The notes beneath the pieces are model-generated. The model was not told the origin of the DNA and searched no databases. It saw nothing but the letters and a program-made list of their open reading frames with translations. Of a DNA stretch of 64,000 nucleotides, positions 13,259 through 23,900 are shown one piece after another. Within the stretch, counting starts at the first letter, position 1; each line of letters starts with the position of its first letter. The stretch is from assembly GCA_036346225.1 (NCBI GenBank), contig JARFIW010000115.1, positions 2,320,501 through 2,384,500 of the forward strand, written 5' to 3'. The DNA is from Platerodrilus igneus (taxonomy: Eukaryota; Arthropoda; Insecta; Coleoptera; Lycidae). The translations under genes were made by a program, and so were the position numbers.

Positions 13259-16200
13259 GTCAAAGTTGGAAATTGATTTCAAGTTTAGGTTTAGTTACAA
13301 GTATAATTTAAGGCCGAATTTGTAGACGTTTGAAGTTATATGAGAAGTAGAATTTAAAGTCACCTTCGAAGTCGAACTCGAATTGAATTTGGAATTTAAG
13401 GTCTCGAATTCGTAGACATTCAAAGTCATACATGAAGATGAATTCCAAGTTGAAATTTTAATTTTAGATTAAGTTAAAGTTTAATTTAAGACCGAATTTA
13501 TAAAAGAGTGGAATTCAAAGTTAACTTCGAAGTCGAACTCGAATTTGGAATTTTGGTTAAATCCGAAGTCTAAATTGGACGTGAATTCCAAATTCAATTT
13601 TTTATTCAATTTCCACTTAAGTTAAAGTTTCGTTCAATGCCAAATTTGTAGAAGCGAATGTCATGTGAAGGAAGTCGAACTCCAACTAAATTTGGAATAT
13701 TAGTTAAATCCGAAGTCAAAGTTGAAGATGAATACCAAGTTGAAATTTTAATTTCAATTTTAGTTTCAAGTTACAAGTTTAATTAAGGCCGAATTTGTAA
13801 ACGTTTGAAGTTGTATGAGAAGTGGAGTTTAACGCCAACTTTGAAACCAAACTTGAACTGAATTTGGAATTTTAGATAAAACCGAAGTCAAAATTGGAAA
13901 TTAATTTCAAATTTCGGTTAAGTTACAAGTTTAATTTAAGACCGAATTTGTAAACGTTTGAAATCATATGAGAAGTGGAGTTTAACGCCATCTTTAAAAC
14001 CAAAGTTGAACTGAATTTGGAATTTTAGTTAAAACCGAAGTTAAAGTTGGAATTTAATTTCAAGTTTAGGTTTAGTTTCAAGTCTAATTTAAGACCCAAT
14101 TTCTAAACGTTTGACATCATATAAGAAGTGGAGTTTAAAGCCAACTCCGAAAACGAACTTGAACTGAATTTGAAATTTTAGTTAAAACCGAAGTCAATCT
14201 TGGAAATCAATTCCAAGTTTAGATTATGTTACAAGTTTAGTTTAAGGCCGAATTTATACACGTTCGGGGTCATATGAGAAGTGGAGTTTAACGCCATCTT
14301 TGAAACCGAACTTGAACTGAATTTGTAATTTTAGTTAAAACCGAAGTCAAAGTTGGAATTTGATTTCAAGGTTAGGTTTAGTTTCAAGTCTAATTTAAGT
14401 TCGAATTTGTAAACGTTTGAGGTCGTATAAGAAGTGGAGTTTTTAACGCCAATTTTGAAACCGAAGTTGAACTGAATTTGGAATTTTACTTAAAACCGAA
14501 GTCAAAGTTGGAATTTGATTTCAAGTTTAGGTTTAGTTTCAAGTCTAATTTAAGACAGAATTTGTAAACGTTTGAGGTCATATGAGAAGTAGAGTTTAAC
14601 GTCAACTTTAAATCCAAAATGAATTGAATTTGAAATTTTAGTTAAAACCAAAGTCAAAGTTGGAATTTAATTTCAAGTTTAGGTTTAGCTACAAGTTTAA
14701 TTTAAGTTCGAATTTATAAACGTTTGAAGTCATGTGAGAAGTGGAATTTAAAGCCAACTTCGAAACCGAACTTGAACTGAATTTGAAATTTTAGTTGAAA
14801 CTGAAGTCAAAGTTAGAAATTAATTTCAAGTTTAGGTATAGTTACAAGTATAATTTAAGACCGAATTGATAAACGTTTGAGGTCATATGAGAAGTGGCGT
14901 TTAAAGCAAACTATGAAACCGAATTTAAACTGAGTTTGGAATTTTAGTTAAATCCGAAGTCAAAGCTGGAAATTTATTCCAGGTTTAGGTTTAGTAACAA
15001 GTTTAATTTATGACCGAATTTGTAGACGTTTGAGTTCATATGAGGAGTGGAATTTAAAGCCAACGTCGAAACCGAACTTAAACCGAATTTGGAATTTTAG
15101 TTAAATCCGAAGTTAAAGTTGGAAATTAATTTCAGGTTTAGGTTTAGCTACAAATTTAATTTAAGGCCGAATATGTAAACGTTTGAGGTCATATGGGAAG
15201 TGGAGTTTAACGCCAACTTTGAAACCGAAGTTGAGCTGAATTTGGAATTTTAGTTAAAACCGAAGTCAAAGTTGGAATTTAATTTCAAGTGTAGATTTAG
15301 TTTCAAGCCTAATTTAAGACCGAATTTGTAAACGTTTGAGGTCATGTGAGAAGTGGAGTTTAACGCCAACTTTGAATCCGAACTTGAACAGAATTTGAAA
15401 TTTTACTTAAAACCGAAGTCAAAGTTGTAATTCAATTTCAAGTTTAGTTTTAGTTACAAGTTTAATTTAAGACTGATTTTATAAACGCTTGAGGTCGTAT
15501 AAAAAGTGGAATTTAAAGCCAACTTCTAAACCGAACTTAAACTGAATTTGGAATTTTTGTTAAAACTGAAGTCAAACTTGGAAATTAATTCCAAATTTCG
15601 GTTTAGTTACAAGTTTAAATTAAGAACTAATTTATAAACGTTTGAAATCACATGAGAAGTGGAGTTTAACGTCAACTTTGAAACCGAACTTGATCTTAAT
15701 TTGGAATTTTAGTTAAAACCGAAGTCAAAGTTGGAAATTAATTCCAAGTTTAGGTTTAGTTTAATTTAAGATTGAATTTGTAAACGTTTGAGGTCATATG
15801 AGAAGTGGAATTTAAAGTCAACTCCAAAGTTGAACTGAATTCAATTTGGAATTTTAGTTAAATCCGAAGTCAAAGTTGCAACTTAATTTCAAGTTTAGGT
15901 TTAGTTTCAAGTCTAATTTAAGACCGAATTTGTAAACGTTTGAGTGCATTAAGAGGTGGAGTTTAACGCCAACTTTGAATCCGAACTTGATCTGAATTAG
16001 GAATTTTAGTTGAAACCGATGTCAAAGTGGGAAATTAATTTCAAGTTTTGATTTAGTTACAAGTTTAATTTAAGACCGAATTTGTAATCGTTTGAGGTCA
16101 TATAAGAAGTGGAATCTAAAACCAACTTCACAACCGAACTTGAACTGAATTTGGAATTTTAGTTGAAACCGAATTCAAAGTTTGAATTTACTTTCAAGTT

Positions 16201-16606
16201 TAGGTTTAGCTTCAGTTTGAATTTAAGACCGAATTTGTAAACGTTTGAAGTCACATGAGAAGTGGAGTTTAACGCTAACTTTGAATCCGAATTTGGAATT
16301 TTAGTTAAAACCGAAGTCAAAGTTGGAAGTTAATTCCAAGTTAGTTTTAGTAACAAGTTTAATTTAAGACCAAATTTATAAACTTTTGAGGTCATATGAG
16401 AAGTTTAAAGCAAACTCCAAAGTTGAACTTGGAATTTTAGTTAAACCCGAAGTATAAGTTGGGCGTTGATCTCAAATTGAAATTATTATTTAAATTTTAA
16501 TTTAAGTTAAAGTTTCATTTAAGGTCGAATTTGTAGACATTTGAAGTCATATGTGAAGTGGAATTCGAAGTAGAACTGGACTTGAACTTGGAATTGGAGA
16601 GAGATC
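13259..16606. repeat. 153-bp satellite array
   Basis: About 22 copies of a 153-bp unit; the motif GAAGTGGAGTTTAA recurs at 13819, 13972, 14125 and 14278, exactly 153 bp apart. Other landmarks are AACTGAATTTGGAATTTTAG, AAACCGAAGTCAAAGTTGG, TTTCAAGTTTAGGTTTAG, TTTAAGACCGAATTTG and AAACGTTTGAGGTCATATG. The sequence is AT-rich with many GAA/TTC and AAG/CTT words, as if built from a shorter ancestral ~6-8 bp motif. The first 550 bp and last 250 bp are the most diverged. No gene lies inside. Confidence 0.93.
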
Positions 16607-16637
16607 CACTTTGGGCGCCATTTGGATTTTTATTCAT
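16607..16637. repeat. orphan fragment of the ~105-bp satellite
   Basis: The stretch CTTTGGGCGCCATTTGGATT plus the following TTTATTCAT matches the core of the satellite at 8830-13258 (compare 9242-9270 and 9868-9898) but is separated from that array by the whole 153-bp array. Confidence 0.75.
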
Positions 16638-17960
16638 AATTCCAATTTTCATTGGTTCACATTCCTTTTAGCTTTTATTCTCATCCTTTTCAAATGTTAT
16701 TCATTTCTTCTAATTTTCCTTGGTTTTAATTTTCATTACTCACAATTGTTAGATGTCACAATTTTGATTGGCTCCCAATGTCGAGGTTTCCCATTCCCAT
16801 TTACTCGAATGCACATAGTTTTGATTTAAATTGGTTCCAATTCTCATTTATCCTAATTATCATTGATTTACTCGTTGGTTCTATTTCTCTCCGATGCGTG
16901 ATTATTCCAAATCTCGTTTGTTCCAATTCATCTGGTTCCAATTGCCAGAGATTCGAATGCTCGTACTTTTAATAGAGGTTGGTTCCAAACCTTGTCGCTT
17001 CCGATTCTTGATTGTTCTAATTCCCGTAGTTCTGATACCAAATTGTTTCAATTCTTGTACACTTATTTCTTTACGGTTCCAATTTTCATTGATTCCAATT
17101 CGAACTAGTCGCAATTGTCATTAGTTCCAATTCTCATTGGTACTAATTCCTATTGTAACCAAATCATATTGGTTCCAATTCTCGGTGGTACTAATTCTTA
17201 TTGTAACCTAATTATAATGGTTCTAATTCGCGTTTTAAACCTTGTCGCTTCCGATTTTTAATTGTTCTAATTTCCTTAGTTTTGACATCAATTCGCTTAT
17301 TTCTTTGTGGTTCCAATTTTCATTGGTTCCAATTCGCTCCAGGCCCAATTGTTATTATTTCTGATTGGTTCCAAGTTTCGTTGGTACTAATTCCTATTGT
17401 AATCAACCCACATAGGTTGAAATTTTCCTAATTTCCACTGGTTCCTAATCAATTCTCATTGGTTATCATTCTTATTGTTTCATCCATTAATTTTTCTAAT
17501 CGTGTGGCGTATATATCTAGTTGGTTGAAATTCTCATCGGTCGCAATTTTGATTGGTTCCACTTCGTATTGGCTATAATTTTCATTGGTTCTAAGTCTCT
17601 TTCGTTACATGCTAATTTCCATCGGTTATAATCTCATTAATTTCGTTGCTGCTTTGGTCCAATTCCCATTCGTTCCAAATCTTTTTGACTCCAATTCTTA
17701 TGTTTTAAATCTCCAATTCTCAAGATCTACAATCTGATTTTCAGCTTGCCAATTTCGTAATTGTTAGATTTTCCAAACCGTAAAGCTACAACTCTCAGAA
17801 ATTCTAATTTGCAATAATTCCAATTCTTAAATTATCCAATTTTCAAAACATCCAATTCTCAAAATTTCAAATTCTCTAAATTTTTCAATTCTCATATTTT
17901 GCAAGTGTCAGGATTTCCAAATCGCATATTTTCCAATTCTTACGGTTTACAATACCAAGG
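16638..17960. repeat. degenerate TTCCAATT/TCATTGGTT short-period repeats
   Basis: Loosely periodic AT-rich sequence made of variants of TTCCAATTCTCATTGG with a spacing near 16-20 bp up to about 17690, then of CCAATTCTCAAAATTTCCAA-like words to about 17960. Two longer segments recur: one around ACCTTGTCGCTTCCGATT at about 16988 and 17238, the other TTGGTACTAATTCCTATTG. Short ORFs here are low-complexity and not credible genes. Confidence 0.7.
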
Positions 17961-18056
17961 TCTGCCTTGCTTTGTATAGAAACACGGTGGAAAAAGGTAC
18001 AAGTGGCCTGCAAAAGTAGCTTTTTAGGGTAGTAAAGTTACAAGATACAAAAACAT

Positions 18057-18062
18057 TTTATT
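18057..18062 (-). promoter_or_regulatory. polyadenylation signal of the Mth-like gene
   Basis: Minus-strand AATAAA about 60 bp beyond the stop codon at 18120-18122. This is the expected position for a compact insect 3' UTR. Confidence 0.6.
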
Positions 18063-18119
18063 AAACGACGAGTATAACAAAAATATCACAGCCTAGGTTA
18101 GGTTAGTAAATTTGTAAAA

Positions 18120-18501
18120 CTATAAAGCAGTCGATGCATGATTGTGGTTATCAACCGTAACTACAACGTTCCCTTTCTCACTCAACGACGACTCGGCCGT
18201 ACTTTGTGAATTTCCGCCAAGGTTTAGCCTTCCTCTAACCTGGTTAAACCTATAATAAGCCCTTAGTACCTTGTCCTCAACAATTTGTAAAACCTTAAAC
18301 CTTTTCTTAACCATTTCCCAAATACTTTTTTTAAAGACAAAGATGAAGAATATAAAAACGCCGTAGATGGCGTTGCAGAAATCGGTAAAGTACCACACAG
18401 CTGGCGGTACAGTTCCCACTTGCCAGCTTATAGCCCACGAGACGATCTCCATTGACCAATTGATTCCCATCGCTAGCATTAGCTTTAAGTACAGGTAGAA
18501 C
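18120..18501 (-). CDS. mthl: Methuselah-like GPCR, last exon (TM6, TM7, cytoplasmic tail)
   Basis: Final exon of the shared 7TM cassette of a Methuselah-family secretin-like GPCR, a plasma-membrane receptor. It begins after acceptor CTAG (18503-18502) with FYLYLKLMLAMGINWSMEI, the family's TM6 start, followed by an extracellular loop and TM7 (VWYFTDFCNAIYGVFIFFIF). Then come FKKSIWEMVKKRF, the usual basic helix after TM7, and a ~65-residue hydrophilic tail rich in Ser/Asn, ending in HASTAL and a TAG stop at 18120-18122. It joins exon 18547-18727 through a 45-bp intron and completes a split codon GA|G (Glu). The reading frame is intact through all five cassette exons, which together give about 338 residues. 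Confidence 0.93.
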
Positions 18502-18546
18502 CTAGAACAGACAGATACAATTTGATTGGTTTAAAATACAACGTAC

Positions 18547-18727
18547 TCGTTCTTATCGGCTTGGCTGCTGCTGGTGTGCCGCCTGTTATCCACCTGGTTG
18601 TTGCGCAGAATCGCAGTCGCTTGCTGCAGCTTCTTCACCTTCCACGCCGTTATTACGAACAAGACTATATTTACTGTTAGAAGAGCCGATAACGGCCCGA
18701 AGAAGTATATAAAACTCGGAAGCCCGG
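18547..18727 (-). CDS. mthl: Methuselah-like GPCR, exon with TM5 and third intracellular loop
   Basis: Encodes PGLPSFIYFFGPLSALLT, matching the 'P.FIYF.GP' signature at the start of TM5 in the family, then the rest of TM5 (VNIVLFVITAWKVKK) and a hydrophilic third intracellular loop ending SSSQADKNE. It starts after acceptor TTTCAG at 18728 in phase 1 (codon C|CC-type join to exon 18774-18961) and ends with donor GA|GTACGT at 18546 in phase 2. Continuing past the donor gives a stop within four codons, which supports the splice call. Confidence 0.92.
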
Positions 18728-18773
18728 CTGAAACAGAAATTTGAGGCGACTCATCCAACGTTTTAATACTTAC

Positions 18774-18961
18774 GCGCAAACCAACACTGTCCTTGACCAA
18801 TACCAGGGTGGTACCACACATCCGTAGGCAACGACGTATCCAAAATAAAAAAGGCAACGAGTAGCGAAATCGCCAAAGGTAACCCAAGGGCGTATATATT
18901 ATACAAAAGGAACCTCCGCCTCTCCTTCTCTTTAGGATTGCCTGTGTATCCCCGACATCCG
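18774..18961 (-). CDS. mthl: Methuselah-like GPCR, exon with TM4 and second extracellular loop
   Basis: Read in the correct frame (different from the longest ORF here) the exon gives GCRGYTGNPKEKERRRF, a basic second intracellular loop, then TM4 (NIYALGLPLAISLLVAFFIL). The extracellular loop follows with WYHPGIGQGQCWFA; its Cys is the family's conserved partner for the disulfide with the loop-1 Cys in exon 19130-19315. It begins after acceptor TCTAG (18963-18962), completing codon AG|C (Ser) so that TM3 reads on as WTFSGCRG, and ends at donor GCGC|GTAAGT (18773). Flanking introns are 44 and 46 bp. Confidence 0.93.
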
Positions 18962-19005
18962 CTAGAAGTACCATAAGCTTGTCTCTATGTAATTGCGGTA
19001 CTTAC

Positions 19006-19084
19006 CTGAACGTCCAGCATATATCAATCGACATCACGTTCATCCAAACGAAAGAGATCATAAAGAAGAGTAAACAAAATACAC
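19006..19084 (-). CDS. mthl: Methuselah-like GPCR, exon with TM3
   Basis: A 79-nt exon coding VFCLLFFMISFVWMNVMSID and ICWTF, the very characteristic TM3 of Methuselah receptors ('FFWLNVM..D.WWTF' in relatives). It is entered at acceptor TTAACAG|GTGTA (19085) and left at donor TTCAG|GTAAGT (19005). The upstream 45-bp intron is in frame and free of stops, so a long ORF runs through it; alignment with the family shows that those 15 codons do not belong in the normal protein. Confidence 0.92.
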
Positions 19085-19129
19085 CTGTTAACAAAGCTGG
19101 ATTAGAAAGAAGTGGTTTTCGATGGTTAC

Positions 19130-19315
19130 CTATGGTTTTACAGTTGGTATCGTTTTCGAGACCTGTAAGGTTGATCTGGATGAAGACCAAGAGCAGGTAG
19201 GCCCAAAACAGCGCCATCACGTAGCACATTAGTGATTTTGCGTGGAGATTTGGGTCTGGAAGCAGGATGTACACGATGAACGTCAGCAGAAGGAAAGGCA
19301 TCGAAATTATCATTC
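19130..19315 (-). CDS. mthl: Methuselah-like GPCR, exon with TM1 and TM2
   Basis: First exon of the constant 7TM cassette. It begins after acceptor TCTAG (19317-19316) with GA|ATG, so a preceding phase-1 exon ending in G gives Gly-Met and the family's 'GMIIS.PFLLLTF' start of TM1. TM1 (MIISMPFLLLTFIVYILLP), a short loop PDPNLHAKS and TM2 (LMCYVMALFWAYLLLVFIQI) follow, then extracellular loop 1 with ENDTNCKTIG, containing one N-glycosylation sequon and the conserved Cys before TM3. The donor is CATAG|GTAACC (19129). All three ectodomain exons at 37 kb, 50 kb and 57 kb end in the matching phase, and no nearer upstream coding exon is visible. Confidence 0.92.
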
Positions 19316-19399
19316 CTAGAAAGTATTCAAATATAAGATTTTGGTAGGTTAGACCAGAATAAAAAACAGTGGATGTGGGCGTCCTAGGACGAAGACTTT

Positions 19400-20830
19400 C
19401 AATATTTGAGTCACTTATTTACCCGTTTATTCTTTCGTTAATCATTTATTCACTCATCCATTCATTTATTTGTTCAACTATTCATTCATTCTCTTGTTTA
19501 TTCATTCATTGATTCAGTTCTCATTTGTTCAGTCATTCATTCATTGATCCATTAATTTATTCATTTACCCAATCGTTCAGTCATTCTTTTTTCTTTCATT
19601 TGGTCGCACGTATTTTGTATTCGTTCAATTGTTTTTCTGTTAGTTTGCTTGTTCGTGCGTTCATTCATTCGTTAATTACAGTCATTAATTTACGGATTCA
19701 TTCACCCAATCGTTCACTACAAAATTATAATTTATATATTGATTCATTCAGTCAATCATTTTTTGTTAGGCGGATCACGCGTGAATTAATTCATTCGTCC
19801 ACTCAGTCAATTTGGTCATTTATTCATACATTCAATTATTTATTTGTTTGACCACTTAATCATTTATATGTTCGTTCATTCATTCATTCATTTATACATT
19901 CGCTCATTTAGTCGTTCGTTCGTCCGCTCGCTCGTTTCTTCTTTCGTTGATTGTATGATTCATTCATTCATTTATTCGTTCAGTCTATTATTTATACACC
20001 CATTCATCGTTCCTGGCTTTAGCCACCTTTCCAATTTCTCATTCATTTGTTTATTGATTCAATAACCCCTTATTCTCTAATCAGTTTAGTTATAAAATTT
20101 TCGGATTCATCGCTCGCTCACTAAGTCGTTTATTCATTTATTCATTCACTCGTGTACCCATTCATTAAGATTTTCGCTCATTTAGTCGTTTATTCGATTG
20201 TTCACCGATTCATTCATTAAATCATTTATTTATTCTCTTACTGATTCGTTCATTTAGCAATTTATCGAATCATTCAGTTGCTTATTCGTTCAATTATTCA
20301 TTCATTCATTTATTCGTTCAGTCTATCATTTATGCACCTAATCATCGTTCCTCGCTTTAGCCGTCTTTTCAATTTCCCACTCGTTTGCTTATTGATTCAA
20401 TCAACCCCTTATTCGCTCACAGTTTAATTATAAATTTTCGAATTCACTCGTTCGCTCACTTTGTCGTTTATTCATTCATTCATTCATTCGCTCGTGTACC
20501 CATTCATTTAGTCATTATGATTTTCGCTCATTTGTCGTTTATTCAATTATTCACCGATTCATTCATTCATTCATTAAATCATTTATTTATTCTCAAACTG
20601 ATTCGTTCATTTAGCATCAATCATTTAGTTGTTTATTCGTTCAATTATTCCTTCGGTCGTTTATTCGTTCATTCATTTCTTGGTTTATTCACTTTTCGTT
20701 TCGTTTCTTCATTCATTCGTTTGTTTAGTACTTTATTCATCATACAATCAGTTATTCGTTCATTTATTTATCTTTCATTCAACAATCCTTCCTTTTTTTG
20801 CGCACAAACAATTTCTCGCCAGTATGTGAA
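19400..20830. repeat. TTCA/ATTC tetranucleotide array with ~340-bp duplication
   Basis: A degenerate 4-bp-period array of ATTC, TTCA, TTCG and TTTA words. Embedded in it is a longer unit containing CATCGTTCC-(T/C)-GGCTTTAGCC and TTATTGATTCAATAA. This occurs at about 19980-20310 and again, diverged, at about 20320-20650, so at least one segmental duplication of about 340 bp has happened. Ser/Phe/His-rich ORFs of up to 157 codons are products of the repeat and are not genes. Confidence 0.85.
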
Positions 20831-20949
20831 ACTCTTGATATCTTCATATAACTCTTAGCGTGTGCTATAAAATCGTACCGGTTGCAGAAAATCAAGTTAT
20901 TACAGTCCGTGCTTAGGAAATCATGGCTTTTTTTCCGTTGTGAGCTTTT
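20831..20949. other. short unique spacer
   Basis: About 120 bp of unique sequence between the TTCA array and the zinc-finger-derived satellite. Nothing recognisable in it. Confidence 0.4.
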
Positions 20950-23900
20950 AAATATTACCTACAAGATGTAGTTTTTAACAAGTTGGACATGTGTGTAGCT
21001 GCACGAACATTTATACTATGAAGAAAAGTTACACCGCAACCGTTTCTTCCTACATATGGCATAATACGACTCCAGGAGCATCGTATTATTTGTGGTAAAG
21101 TCACACAAACTACACCTAAACAGCCTTTCTCCGTCGTACGCTTTAAATAATATGTACAAGCCATTGAAAACGTGCATAAGTTGTATAGAAAGTACCGTTC
21201 GGCGCGTGGAGCACGCATGTCACCGCATAGAATATTTATAATGCAAAGAATGGTCATATAAGTTACACAATAATGATTTCTTCCTACATTGGTAAAATAC
21301 GTCTCGAGGAACATCCTATTATTTGCCGAAAAGCTACACAAACTACACTAAAACAGCTTGTCTTCACCGTATCGTTTTAAATAATACGTACAAGGCTTTG
21401 TAGACGTACACAAGTTGTATAAAAAATACCGTTCGGCACCTCGAGCACCCATGTCACCATACAAAACATTTATAATGCAAAGAAAGGTCACATAAGATAC
21501 ACAACTACGGTTTCTTCCCACATTGGTAAAATGCGTCTCGCGGAACATCCTATTATTCGTCAAACAGCTACATAAAGTACACTGAAATCGCTCTTTTCCG
21601 CTCGTAATACGTACAATGCGTTGCAAACGTACACAACTTGCATAAAAAGTACCGTTTGGCACCTCGAGCACATATGTCACCGTACAAAACATTTATAATG
21701 CAAAGAAAGGTCACATACGATACACAACTACGGTTTCTTCCCACATTGGTAAAATGCGTCTCGGGGAACATCCTATAATTTGTCGAAAAGCTACACAAAC
21801 TACACTGAAACAGCTTTTTTCCGCCGTACGCTTTTAAATAATACGTACAAGGCGTTGTAAACGTGTATAAGTTGTATAAAAAGTACCGTTAGACACGTCT
21901 GGCTTCCACGATATAGCATAGAACATTTATAATGCAAAGAAAGGTCACAGAAGTTACACTATAACCGTTTCCTCCTACGTGAAGTGAAATGCACCTGCAG
22001 CAACTTCTAAGTATTTGTCACAAAGCTACAGAAACTACACTGAACCGGCTTTTTCCGCCGTATGCCTTTAAATCCCACGCACGACAAGTACAACGCAGAA
22101 GTTGTATGAAAAGTAGCTTTTGCTACGTTAAATACACGCGTTGACGCACAGAATATTTATAATGCGAAGAAAAGTCTCAGAAGTTACACCACAATCGTTT
22201 CTTCCTGTGTGTTGAAGTACATCTCCAGGACCATCCTATTATTTGTCATAAAACTACACAAACTAGACTGGAACGGTTTTTCCCACCGTATGACTTTAAA
22301 TTCCACGTACAAAACATGTAAACGCTTACAAGCTGCATGCAAAGTAGCCATTGTCACGTCGAATATACGCATTGACGCACAGAACGTTTATAACGCAAAG
22401 AAAAGTCTCAGAAGTTACATCACAATCGATCCTTCCTGTGTGTGGTGAAATACATTTCCAGAAGTATTATTTGTGATAAAGCTACACAAACTAATCGATT
22501 GATTTCAACGCTTACAAACTAAACGTAAGTAGCTAGTGCCAAGTTGAATACACGCATTGGCGCACTGAACGTTTATAATGCGAAGAAAAATCTCAGAAGT
22601 TAAACCGCAATCGTTTCTTCCTATGTGTATTGAAATACGTCTTCAGGAGCATCCTATTATTTGTCATAAAGCTACACAAACTAGACTTGAACGGTTTTTC
22701 TCACCGCATGACTTTAAATTCTACGTGCAAAACATATACGTGCGCACAAGTTGCGCGGAAAGCGGCTATTGTAACGTCGAATATACGTATTGACGCACAA
22801 AACATTTATAATGCGAAGAAAAGTCTCAAAAGTTACACCACAGTTTTTTCTTCCTATGTGTGGTGAAATACGTCTCCATGATCATTCTATTAATTGTCAT
22901 AAAGCTACACAAATTAGACTGGAACGGTTTTTCCCCATGTATGACTTTAAATTCCACGTACAAAACATGTAAACGCTAATAAGTGGCAAGCAAAGTAGCT
23001 ATTATCATGTCGAATACAAGCATTGACGCACATAACATTTATAATGCAAAGAAAAGTCCCAAAAGTTAATACCACAATTGTTTCTTCCAACGTGTGGTGA
23101 AATACGTCTCCAGGAGCATCTCATTATTTATCATCAAGCTACACAAACTAGACTGGAACAGTTTCTCCCACCGAACGAATTTAAATTCTACGTACAAAAC
23201 ATGTAAACGCTCACAAGTTGCACGCAAAGTAGCTATTGCCACGTCGAATACATGCGTTGACGCACAGTAATGCGAAGAAAAGTCTCAGAAGTTACACAAC
23301 GTAGTGGAATGCGTCTCCAGGATCAAATAATTACTTGTCATAAAGCGACCCAAATTATACTGAAACCATTGTTTTTATGGCATATGACTTTGAATCCCAC
23401 GTATAGGACATTGTAAACGCGTACAAGTTACATGATAAGTAGTTCTTGCACGTCGGACACGCGCCTTGCCGCACAGAACATTTATAATTCAAAGACAAGT
23501 CACAGAAGTTATAACCAAGGCAATTTCTTTCAATGTGTGATGATATGCGTCTTCAGGAATATCTTATTATTTGTAGTAAAGTTACACAAACTACATTATA
23601 ACGGTTTTTTTCGGCCGTACGCTTTCAAATCCCACGTGCAGACGTTATAAACATGTAGAAGTCGCAAAAAAATTACCATTCAGACACTCACGTCGCCGCA
23701 CAGAACATTATAATGCAAAGAAAAGTCACAGAAGTTACACCACAACCGTTTCTTTCTATATGTGGTGAAATGCGTCTCCAGAAGCATCGTATTATCTGTC
23801 GTAAAGCTACACAAACTAGTCTAACACGGCTTTTTGGGCCGTATGCGTTTAAATCCCACATGCAAGACGTTATATACGTGTACAAGTCGCAGAGAAAGCA

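Noticed and set aside
18531..18974. 147-codon minus-strand ORF as one exon of the receptor
   Set aside because: Its first half is in the wrong frame; family motifs (NIYALGLPLAIS, PGIGQGQCWF) appear only in another frame, which is resolved by a 46-bp intron at 18728-18773.
19525..20858. Ser/Phe/His-rich ORFs up to 157 codons
   Set aside because: Generated by the TTCA tetranucleotide array; low complexity, overlapping frames, no domain.
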